Part shown: one piece after another, positions 57,134 through 63,824 of the stretch
How positions within the stretch are numbered: the first letter of the stretch is position 1
Layout: every line of letters starts with the position of its first letter
Assembly: GCF_012641745.1 (NCBI RefSeq)
Contig: NZ_WEHZ01000001.1
Coordinates: forward strand, 62,001-126,000
DNA from: Pseudoalteromonas peptidolytica
GTDB lineage: Bacteria; Pseudomonadota; Gammaproteobacteria; Enterobacterales; Alteromonadaceae
Direction of reading: 5' to 3'
Length of the DNA stretch: 64,000 bases
Program-made: the position numbers and the translations under genes
The notes under the pieces: model-generated
The model's input: only the letters and a program-made list of their open reading frames with translations
Databases searched by the model: none
What the model was told of the DNA's origin: nothing

Positions 57134-58375
57134 TTAAGCTGGATCAGGCTGTAGATATCTTGATGTGATATCAGCCAAAGGAAATAGAAGCCAAACTATG
57201 CTGCCGCCTAATAAGGTAACAGCAAGTTGAACGGGTGAACTGGGCATGACAATTGCGACGCTAAGTAACGATACGACTAATGCAAACACGCAAAAGTGGC
57301 AATCTCGCTTGTACTGTGCTTCGCTTCTTAGCACTGTGGTGTAGGTGTCGACCCATACTGAGCTTACCGCCACAAGACACAGTAACGATGTGGTATCAAA
57401 ACTGCTTTGCCATTGTGACGAAAATAAAATTGGCACGTATACTGGCACTGCTAGGGCTTGAATCATAAATATGCTTGATACTGCAAACGTTGTTATAAAA
57501 ATAAGTTTTTGACTATTGTGGTCGCTGTTGTTTTGCAGTGCACGGCGGCATATAAACGGATATAGCGCGCTGGTGTAGGCTTGACTAATCGACATCGCCA
57601 GCCCAATTCCTGCGCTTTTTGCAAAACTGTAGATTCCAAATAACTCCGGCGTTAATAACCGTGCTGCGATAAAGGTATCCATGTTTATTCTTAAAGACCG
57701 CAAGATTTCGCTGATGGCGAGCTGCGATGAGGACTTAAGTAATAAACGAAAGGTGTCTTTGTGATAACTCAGTTTGTGTGAAAGGCAAGGTACGAACGAA
57801 AAACACGCGAGCCACAGAAGGGCGAAACACCACTTGGCTATGACTACAGCCATCATGTGCGCATCAAAGTAAAGAGCAACAGCAATAGTGACATTTTCAA
57901 CAATAATGCACGCGCTACTTATTAGGCTAAATAAGCCCATTCTGTTACTACGTTGAAGAAGAAAAACACGGGTACTTACTGCGGGAAAGGCAAGATATGT
58001 GAGTGCCATTAAAGCAACTAAAGCGAATATATCATGCTCTGGAAAAGCCCATTGTGCACTCCATCCTATGGCAATTTGAATGAGACACAGCGACGTACAA
58101 AGCAGCCATTGTATCAACAAACCATTTCCTAAAAATAATGGGAGCGACTCATCCGAGGCGCGAATTATTTGCACGCCAGCGCCAGAGCGAAGAAGTAATC
58201 TAAGTACTTCATGGATGGTGAGAGCAAGCATCACTGCACCATACTCTGTGGGGGTGAAATACACCGCCATGGCCATGATGCTAAAAAGTCGAGAACCTTT
58301 TGCAACGATTTCAGCACCAACCAAATATGAGGTGTTGGATACAAGAATACTTGATGTGCTTTTTGGATTACTCAT
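57134..58375 (-). CDS. Wzx-like polysaccharide flippase
   Basis: This 413-residue integral membrane protein has about 12 hydrophobic segments. The N-terminus SNTSYLVGAEIVAKGSRLFS and the segment LLKSSSQLAISEILRSLRIN match the polysaccharide-biosynthesis flippase (MOP) superfamily. It should move lipid-linked repeat units across the inner membrane. It heads a two-gene transcript with the glycosyltransferase, and a sigma-54-type promoter and two dyad sites lie upstream. Confidence 0.85.
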   Translation of the reverse strand: MSNPKSTSSILVSNTSYLVGAEIVAKGSRLFSIMAMAVYFTPTEYGAVMLALTIHEVLRLLLRSGAGVQIIRASDESLPLFLGNGLLIQWLLCTSLCLIQIAIGWSAQWAFPEHDIFALVALMALTYLAFPAVSTRVFLLQRSNRMGLFSLISSACIIVENVTIAVALYFDAHMMAVVIAKWCFALLWLACFSFVPCLSHKLSYHKDTFRLLLKSSSQLAISEILRSLRINMDTFIAARLLTPELFGIYSFAKSAGIGLAMSISQAYTSALYPFICRRALQNNSDHNSQKLIFITTFAVSSIFMIQALAVPVYVPILFSSQWQSSFDTTSLLCLVAVSSVWVDTYTTVLRSEAQYKRDCHFCVFALVVSLLSVAIVMPSSPVQLAVTLLGGSIVWLLFPLADITSRYLQPDPA

Positions 58376-58408
58376 AGCAGGCGGCCTCTAGAAACTATCG
58401 GTATACAG

Positions 58409-58425
58409 TTCCAAGAAGCATGCCA
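58409..58425 (-). promoter_or_regulatory. Candidate sigma-54 promoter of the flippase gene
   Basis: On the minus strand TGGCATG-CTTC-TTGGAA matches the consensus TGGCACG-N4-TTGCA except for GG instead of GC in the -12 box. The predicted start is near 58400, 25 nt before the ATG. Confidence 0.6.
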
Positions 58426-58516
58426 AATGTAGGTTAGATAGTAACTTTTCTTATTCTATTGATTTTTATTGGTTTTTATTTTTTTCAGGATGGTGAAGCA
58501 AATTTGGAGAGGAAAA

Positions 58517-58529
58517 TCGCACTTTGCGA
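58517..58529. promoter_or_regulatory. 13-bp dyad, site 1 upstream of the flippase gene
   Basis: TCGCA-CTT-TGCGA is a perfect palindrome in its 5-bp arms. It lies about 92 bp upstream of the -24 box, the usual distance for a sigma-54 enhancer site, and 23 bp (centre to centre) from a second site. Confidence 0.6.
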
Positions 58530-58539
58530 ATTTTATCTT

Positions 58540-58552
58540 TTGCAAAGTGCAA
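58540..58552. promoter_or_regulatory. 13-bp dyad, site 2 upstream of the flippase gene
   Basis: TTGCA-AAG-TGCAA is a perfect palindrome. With site 1 it could also fold as a 9-bp hairpin after the regulator gene, but both sites are individually palindromic, which favours protein binding. Confidence 0.6.
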
Positions 58553-58578
58553 TTCATTTTACGTGTACTAAATTAATG

Positions 58579-60033
58579 CTATGAAGTCGCCTCTGACCAT
58601 TGTTGTATCTTTCTATATAAGGTAGAGGGGCTAACTTCTAATAGGCTCGCTGCTTTTACGACATTGTCATCACATAAAAGCAATGCTTGTTCAATGGCAA
58701 CACGTTCAACTTCCGCTAAGGGCGCTACGTTTTTACTCTCTTTTTGAATGCTAGTGGAACCTTGTCCTATCGGTGGAATGTCAGCAGCCTTTGGGTTCGG
58801 TTCGGTTTTAGTAACCAAGGGGGTTGGGGTATCACCAGGAAGGTGCGCTTGAACAACATCATAATCTATTAATGGCCCGTCTGACATCACAACAATGCTA
58901 TGCACAAAGTTTTCTAGTTGGCGCACGTTTCCTGGCCAGTCAAACTGTAATATGAGTTGCTCTGCACGGTCAGAAAACCCAACAAAAATTTTATTCTCTA
59001 ATTCGCTAAATCGTTGTAAAAAGTGTTGTGCCAGTAGTAAGACATCCCGCCCCCTATCATGCAGTGGCGGTAAATCGATAGAAATAACATTGAGCCGATA
59101 ATATAAATCTTCCCTTAGGTGATTATCTGCAATAGCTTGATAGGGATCTCTGTTGGTAGCACAAACAAAGCGCACATCGACTTTTTCAGTTTTTGCACTG
59201 CCCACTTTTTGAAACGAACCAGTTTGCACAAAACGTAAAATTTTAGCCTGTAAAGCAATATCCATTTCTCCTAATTCATCAAGAAACAGAGTACCACCAT
59301 CGGCTTCGGAAGCTGCGCCATCACGATTGGCAATTGCACCAGAGAAGGCGCCTTTGATATGGCCAAATATTTCAGATTCCATAAGATCTTTAGGGATCGC
59401 GGCGCAATTCAAGCATATAAAAGGCTCATTACTGCGTTCACTTGAGTGGTGAATGGCCTCTGCTGCAAGTTCTTTACCCGTACCGCTTGGTCCCGTGATG
59501 AATACATTTGCTCTACTTGGTCCTGCTTTTTCTATTGCTCTATATACGGTTTGCATGGCGATAGAATCACCAACAAAGCGATGAAACCCTGTGCGGTATT
59601 CGCTTTTGTAGCGTGCAAGGCTAGAGCGTAGCATATTGCGCTCGGCAATCAGCATCTTAGTCTGTATCGCCTGTTCTATCGTTAATTTAATACTATCAAC
59701 TTCGAATGGCTTTTGTAAGTAGCCCCAGACTTTTCCTTGGTTAATGGCATGGATCAACCCATCTAAATCTGTATATGCAGTAAGCATAATACGTAAAGTA
59801 TCAGGATATCGTTCTGCTACTTCACCCAGGAACTCTATCCCTGACATATTGGGCATCATTTTATCTGAAATGACCACATCAATTGGGCGCTCCTCAAGTA
59901 GTGCAAGCCCTTCCTCACCACTGTTTGCAGTAAGAACTTCGTATGGCTCGTCTCTCAACGCCCTGATCAGGGAGCGAAGTATAAGCGGCTCATCATCTAC
60001 AAATAGTAGCGTAATATTGTGTATTGGCTCCAT
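58579..60033 (-). CDS. Sigma-54-dependent response regulator
   Basis: This 484-residue NtrC-family activator has a receiver domain (1-120; LLFVDDEP, VVISDKMMPNMSG with Asp57, YLQKPFE), an AAA+ domain (about 150-390) and a C-terminal Fis-type helix-turn-helix (VVKAASLLEVSPSTLYRKIQ). The AAA+ domain shows Walker A TGPSGTGKELAAEAIHH, Walker B GGTLFLDELGEMD and FDWPGNVRQLENFVHS. The sigma-54 contact loop reads GAFSGA instead of GAFTGA, a conservative Thr-to-Ser change. No kinase gene is adjacent. Its position among genes with -24/-12 promoters makes it the likely activator of the whole polysaccharide region. Confidence 0.93.
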   Translation of the reverse strand: MEPIHNITLLFVDDEPLILRSLIRALRDEPYEVLTANSGEEGLALLEERPIDVVISDKMMPNMSGIEFLGEVAERYPDTLRIMLTAYTDLDGLIHAINQGKVWGYLQKPFEVDSIKLTIEQAIQTKMLIAERNMLRSSLARYKSEYRTGFHRFVGDSIAMQTVYRAIEKAGPSRANVFITGPSGTGKELAAEAIHHSSERSNEPFICLNCAAIPKDLMESEIFGHIKGAFSGAIANRDGAASEADGGTLFLDELGEMDIALQAKILRFVQTGSFQKVGSAKTEKVDVRFVCATNRDPYQAIADNHLREDLYYRLNVISIDLPPLHDRGRDVLLLAQHFLQRFSELENKIFVGFSDRAEQLILQFDWPGNVRQLENFVHSIVVMSDGPLIDYDVVQAHLPGDTPTPLVTKTEPNPKAADIPPIGQGSTSIQKESKNVAPLAEVERVAIEQALLLCDDNVVKAASLLEVSPSTLYRKIQQWSEATS

Positions 60034-60392
60034 TAATCTCTCACTACTTTGGCTTTCCTGTAACTTATTTATAGCAGCTCAACGGCTATCTAATCAAAAA
60101 GAAGTGCTGTTTAATTACACATATTGAATTATGGTCTATCTAAACCGAAAAAGCTGCACTTCTACTCCAGAAGCGCAGCTGTCATCGGGGCGAGGGATTA
60201 TTGACCAGAGTTTTGCAGAATTAACGCGGTTCTGGTGACCGTCTTCTGTGCCAAATCACGTTAACACTATGCTCTTCGGTCAACTAGTGATGTATAACTT
60301 CATCAAGTTATCCCCAAAGCGCCACTACTGAGCAATAAGTTGATGAGAGCTTTAACACAATGCGTTACCTCATTCTTAACCTCCCTCGTTTA
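60034..60392. other. Intergenic region upstream of the sigma-54 regulator
   Basis: This 359-bp region contains a terminator hairpin (60146-60180) and, upstream of it on the minus strand, TGGCACA-GAAG-ACGGT (60238-60253), with a perfect -24 box but a poor -12 box. No ORF longer than a few codons is supported. Confidence 0.5.
60146..60180 (-). terminator. Minus-strand terminator hairpin
   Basis: Arms AGCTGCACTTCT and AGAAGCGCAGCT (one A-C mismatch) with a 5-nt loop are followed on the minus strand by TTTTTCGG. It lies about 210 bp after the lipoprotein gene and 115 bp before the regulator start. Confidence 0.6.
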
Positions 60393-60911
60393 TCAGTAAA
60401 ACTGATGGCTAATCGTCGATTGCTTTTCTACTGGTACTAGTAAGTGATTGTTCTCCAACATGCCATCAACACTGATCAACAGGGTCTTATAGTGAGCAGG
60501 AACATCGAGGTTAAGGCCAAGTTGTCCTGCTGAGTTAAATCGGGTAGTCGCTAACAATGACTTTTCCACCATAGCTTGCTCATCGTACTGGCTTACGCGA
60601 CTCTTTAACGCATAGACTTTTACTGTTTTAGTTGCCAAAGAGGCACCAAAAACATCATTGCCACTTAAATCTAACGTAACGGCACTACTGGTTTTAAAAG
60701 CAAACTTAGGTTTGACATGAAGCTGCTTGGATGTTGCTGCGGTCGAGCTTAGCAGCATGGGATCCGGCTCATACTGGTTGGTTTTAATTTGAGAAACAGG
60801 TTGAGATGCTGTTTTCATCTCAGTTTCGTTGTTTGTATCGCCGTCACTGCATCCAAGTAGTGCCAAGCTTACGAGCATAAATAATTTTGTCTGTTGGTTA
60901 TGTATTTTCAT
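60393..60911 (-). CDS. Small lipoprotein paired with the LruC-domain protein
   Basis: This protein of about 172 residues has a lipoprotein signal (LVSLALLGC, Cys near residue 21), an Asp/Asn/Glu-rich spacer (about 22-60) and a C-terminal part with beta-strand character (KFAFKTSSAVTLDLSGNDVF). I recognise no family. GGAGG lies 5 nt before the second of two adjacent ATGs, which I take as the start. It follows the LruC-domain gene by about 10 bp and is surely co-transcribed. It may anchor or assist that protein at the outer membrane. Confidence 0.75.
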   Translation of the reverse strand: MKIHNQQTKLFMLVSLALLGCSDGDTNNETEMKTASQPVSQIKTNQYEPDPMLLSSTAATSKQLHVKPKFAFKTSSAVTLDLSGNDVFGASLATKTVKVYALKSRVSQYDEQAMVEKSLLATTRFNSAGQLGLNLDVPAHYKTLLISVDGMLENNHLLVPVEKQSTISHQFY

Positions 60912-60923
60912 CATAGCCTCCGA

Positions 60924-62555
60924 TTACTGTTCACTATACGTATGTGTTGTTCTTTCGTTGGTGAGATACCAATCTTGTGCCTGTTCACCATTACTCTCGA
61001 CCCACTGCTCATAGTCTGGATAAGCCCAAACAACATCAATATATTCTCTTGGGTAATTCCAGTCTTCACTGATCATTAATCCCCAAGATAGGTTTTCAGC
61101 TGTTCTAAAGTAGCGACCACTGGCAGCATCTGAGGTATCATCTTTTCTACCAAGTCGACTATCGTCAAATAAGTCAGTTGGTGGATAATCAGCCATATGT
61201 ACTTCCCACGAGCGATCCCAACTGCGATATAAGAAAAAGTCGAAGTCTGCCAAAGCCAAAGCGGAAATGCTGTAGTCGAACTTTACATCTAGTGTAAATG
61301 GTACTGGGCTGAAGTTGTCACAGCTCATGACCGTATTAAAGTGGGAGCAACTGCCTGATTGTCCAGTTGTCGTAAACACATGAGTATTGCGCCAAAGTGT
61401 AATAACTGCATTTGATTGATATTCTTCTGCGCGTTTTTCATAAGTTTGCCCATCTATTTGGATACTTGCTTCTCCAATTAAACCTGGCTCTGAATCCATC
61501 AACCTCAACCCAAATCCGTTATTGTTAGCTGCCCCTCTGGCTGTTATAAAGCCATTTAAAATAAAGCCGCTAACTTGATTGTCAGCATCATAAGTTATAC
61601 GGATTTGCTGTTTAACCACTAAATCGTTGAGGTCATGATCGCCGCGATTTGGCCAATTATCTTCAAATGCGAAAGTTGCTATACCCGATTCTGATGGGAA
61701 ATACTGGCTGGATACACGATCATAATCGTTTGGAAATTCATCTTGGTCATCAGGCACGCCATCTGCATCACTGTCGTTCGACTCCGGCATGGGGTTTAGA
61801 TTTGTGGCAGCAATAGCACTAGCGGGAGAGCTTTTCACACTGAACAGAGCGTCGTTAAAGTCGTTGTCACCCCATGTTCTTGGTAAGTCTTCAAAGCCTA
61901 TTACGACTTCATCCTGCTCCTCGTCATAGAGTAACACACAGTGCTGCTTGAGAGACTCATCAGCTTCTGGATTTAAGTTAGATAAGGAGTAGTAGTAGGG
62001 AACCTTGAATGGTTTAACTCCAGTGTAATACCAAAAGCCATTAGCAGCGATAAAAAAGCCAATACTAGTACCGGCAGGAAACTCACCAATACTTACCCGG
62101 TGTCCATTGGTTAAATGTGGATAGCTGAGGTTGGGAAAGACGATGGTTTCTTGCACTTCTTCCGGTGACTGTGGTGGATTCTCAGGGTCAAACGTAAAGT
62201 AGCCGAATGAGTTTTTGTAACCAGCGCCTTCGTGGATGAATGTGATAAATACTTCTGCATCCTCAAATAGGTGGATTGTCGAGCCCTGGTCGCCAGTGAT
62301 AAAAGCCTCGTTTACTCGGCTTTCAGGAAGTGCATTGGCGATCCGCTGAAAAAACTCCGGCGTATATTCCCCGCGGTTGTAGGTAAGTTGATCAGGCTTT
62401 CCGGTATTTTGGTTATAGCCTAGTGGCCAAGGTTGGCCAGAGTTGAATTGCCATACGTAGTTACCGCCTTGCTGCTCTACTGCAAGAGACGCTGTGCTCA
62501 AGCATAGTGTGCTTGCTACACACAAGGACTGCGGTAATAAAGACTTGTTTTTCAT
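60924..62555 (-). CDS. Secreted LruC-domain protein with DUF4114-like repeat
   Basis: This 543-residue exported protein has a signal peptide (MKNKSLLPQSLCVASTLCLS and on to ASLA). It contains a DUF4114-like segment (residues about 205-245; GFEDLPRTWGDNDFNDALFS), a calcium-binding thrombospondin-type-3-like stretch DSDADGVPDDQDEFPNDYD, and a C-terminal LruC-type domain (about 290-525) with ATFAFEDNWPNRGDHDLNDL. These domains occur in surface or matrix proteins of marine bacteria; the exact function is unknown. GGAGG 5 nt before the ATG at 62555 fixes the start. A strong sigma-54-type promoter lies 40 bp upstream. Confidence 0.85.
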   Translation of the reverse strand: MKNKSLLPQSLCVASTLCLSTASLAVEQQGGNYVWQFNSGQPWPLGYNQNTGKPDQLTYNRGEYTPEFFQRIANALPESRVNEAFITGDQGSTIHLFEDAEVFITFIHEGAGYKNSFGYFTFDPENPPQSPEEVQETIVFPNLSYPHLTNGHRVSIGEFPAGTSIGFFIAANGFWYYTGVKPFKVPYYYSLSNLNPEADESLKQHCVLLYDEEQDEVVIGFEDLPRTWGDNDFNDALFSVKSSPASAIAATNLNPMPESNDSDADGVPDDQDEFPNDYDRVSSQYFPSESGIATFAFEDNWPNRGDHDLNDLVVKQQIRITYDADNQVSGFILNGFITARGAANNNGFGLRLMDSEPGLIGEASIQIDGQTYEKRAEEYQSNAVITLWRNTHVFTTTGQSGSCSHFNTVMSCDNFSPVPFTLDVKFDYSISALALADFDFFLYRSWDRSWEVHMADYPPTDLFDDSRLGRKDDTSDAASGRYFRTAENLSWGLMISEDWNYPREYIDVVWAYPDYEQWVESNGEQAQDWYLTNERTTHTYSEQ

Positions 62556-62594
62556 AATTGCCTCCGTGGGCACAAATGGAGATACGACTCACAA

Positions 62595-62610
62595 CGCAGT
62601 TATCATGCCA
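62595..62610 (-). promoter_or_regulatory. Sigma-54 promoter of the LruC-domain gene
   Basis: On the minus strand TGGCATG-ATAA-CTGCG matches the consensus TGGCACG-N4-TTGC at all invariant positions (GG and GC 12 nt apart). The predicted start is near 62585, leaving a leader of about 30 nt. Confidence 0.75.
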
Positions 62611-62672
62611 AAATGAAAAGCTTATAATTATTAGGCGTTTACCTCTTCTAGTGTGCTTGTAATCTGAATTTT

Positions 62673-62685
62673 TCGCATTTTGCAG
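62673..62685. promoter_or_regulatory. 13-bp dyad, site 1 in the LruC/glycosyltransferase divergent region
   Basis: TCGCA-TTT-TGCAG matches the consensus with one arm change. It lies 63 bp upstream of the lruC-side -24 box and 175 bp upstream of that of the divergent gene, so one site could serve both promoters. Confidence 0.55.
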
Positions 62686-62696
62686 CGCAGTGTGGT

Positions 62697-62709
62697 TTGC
62701 ACAATGGTG
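62697..62709. promoter_or_regulatory. 13-bp dyad, half-site 2 in the divergent region
   Basis: TTGCA-CAA-TGGTG keeps one perfect arm and lies 24 bp centre to centre from site 1. This is nearly the same spacing as in the flippase pair (23 bp). Confidence 0.4.
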
Positions 62710-62859
62710 AAAAAGATTAGAAAGTCATGAAGAGTGTCAATTAGCTTTCTGTATTGCGACTCTAGTTATTGAGTTTGTTTGAAGTCAGAAATAATAAAAG
62801 TATTTTAAATCAGTTTGTTACTGTATTTTGTTTTGTTCGAAAGGTTTGTTATTGGCAGC

Positions 62860-62875
62860 TGGAGTGGTATTTGCA
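62860..62875 (+). promoter_or_regulatory. Candidate sigma-54 promoter of the 62.9-kb glycosyltransferase gene
   Basis: TGGAGTG-GTAT-TTGCA has GG and GC 12 nt apart and a perfect -12 box; the -24 box matches at TGG. The predicted start is near 62886, and the very strong ribosome binding site GGAGGTGAT precedes the ATG at 62904. Confidence 0.6.
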
Positions 62876-62903
62876 TACCTTTATATCACCTTGGAGGTGA
62901 TCT

Positions 62904-63638
62904 ATGACAAACGACAACATACTAATATTCAGCATAGCTTTGAATGGTTATCAAATTCGATACCGCCGCCATCTTGCAAGCCAGCGGCGTTACGCTGAGC
63001 GCATGGGGTACGACTACACTGTGATCACAAAGCCTTGGGTGACAAATCTTGGTGCGGAGTGCTGCTGGTTAAAGCTGTATCTATTACGCTCAGCGCTGTC
63101 GGCTGGCTATGATTATGTGTTGTTTGTCGATGCCGACGCTTACATTCAAGACTCTTGCCCCAACCTATCGAGTGTTATTAAGCCTGATAAGTTTTTGTTT
63201 ATGGCAAATGGTTATAGCGGCAGGCTAAACTCAGGGGTGATGTTAATGAAGGCCTGCCCCGAAGCGTTGTTGTGGCTCGATAGTATTATCAACGCTATCA
63301 CTGAGCCTGTTGTCGATATTGAGTCAGTAGGGTGGGGAGAAAATGGTCATGTCATTCACTTTGCGAAAAATTGTGATGGACTTGAGCTATTAAACGAAAA
63401 ATGGAATAACACTAAAAGCCCACAGTGTTCAGACTATATTAGACATTATAATTACGGACCGATGAAAAATTCAGTAGTCGACCGATTATTTCACAAATTA
63501 ATATTTAAGCTTTCAAAGCTATTGCTCCACTGCAATTTAAATAATAAGTCAGAAATGCCGCTTAAATTAAAAACGGTAAAAGAACGCATTCCGATATTAT
63601 TCCATCGTGTCATTTCCGAGTACAAACACTTTTCCTGA
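62904..63638 (+). CDS. Putative glycosyltransferase with DxD motif
   Basis: This 244-residue soluble protein begins ILIFSIALNGYQIRYRRHLA and has the metal/nucleotide-sugar motif FVDADAYIQD (about residue 73). LNSGVMLMKACPEALLWLDS and WGENGHVIHFAKN follow, in the pattern of galactosyl/mannosyl transferases of the GMA12/MNN10 (GT34-like) fold or nucleotide-diphospho-sugar transferases. The specificity is unknown. It diverges from the LruC-domain gene and shares its upstream dyad sites. A terminator follows. Confidence 0.75.
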   Translation: MTNDNILIFSIALNGYQIRYRRHLASQRRYAERMGYDYTVITKPWVTNLGAECCWLKLYLLRSALSAGYDYVLFVDADAYIQDSCPNLSSVIKPDKFLFMANGYSGRLNSGVMLMKACPEALLWLDSIINAITEPVVDIESVGWGENGHVIHFAKNCDGLELLNEKWNNTKSPQCSDYIRHYNYGPMKNSVVDRLFHKLIFKLSKLLLHCNLNNKSEMPLKLKTVKERIPILFHRVISEYKHFS

Positions 63639-63660
63639 GGCCCTATAGGCCTCTTTTGTT
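63637..63660 (+). terminator. Terminator after the 62.9-kb glycosyltransferase gene
   Basis: A 6-bp stem GAGGCC / GGCCTC with a 5-nt loop is followed by TTTTGTT; it overlaps the stop codon region. Confidence 0.75.
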
Positions 63661-63706
63661 ATCTGGTATTTGTTTTTTAATTTCATTTTTTAATTCGGAA
63701 TTGCTT

Positions 63707-63719
63707 TTGCATTTTGCAA
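63707..63719. promoter_or_regulatory. 13-bp dyad upstream of the right-edge gene
   Basis: TTGCA-TTT-TGCAA is a perfect palindrome 55 bp upstream of the -24 box at 63774. Confidence 0.6.
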
Positions 63720-63773
63720 CAAATTTACTCTGATATTTATCTATTTTTATTTATAAACAATGAGTTATAGGTT

Positions 63774-63789
63774 TGGCACGGTAATCGCA
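63774..63789 (+). promoter_or_regulatory. Sigma-54 promoter of the right-edge gene
   Basis: TGGCACG-GTAA-TCGCA has a perfect -24 box and a -12 box with one change. The predicted start is near 63800, 25 nt before the ATG at 63825. Confidence 0.78.
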
Positions 63790-63824
63790 AAACTAAGACA
63801 AAGCAAACCACACTGAGGTGGATT

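Noticed and set aside
58517..58552. The two dyads read together as a 9-bp hairpin terminating the sigma-54 regulator gene
   Set aside because: The minus strand after the hairpin reads GATTTTCC without a good T-run. Each half is itself palindromic and recurs elsewhere upstream of sigma-54 promoters, so a binding-site role is preferred.
62853..62868. TGGCAGCTGGAGTGG as a sigma-54 promoter for the glycosyltransferase
   Set aside because: It has a good -24 box but no GC at the right distance; the overlapping element at 62860-62875 has the exact 12-nt spacing.
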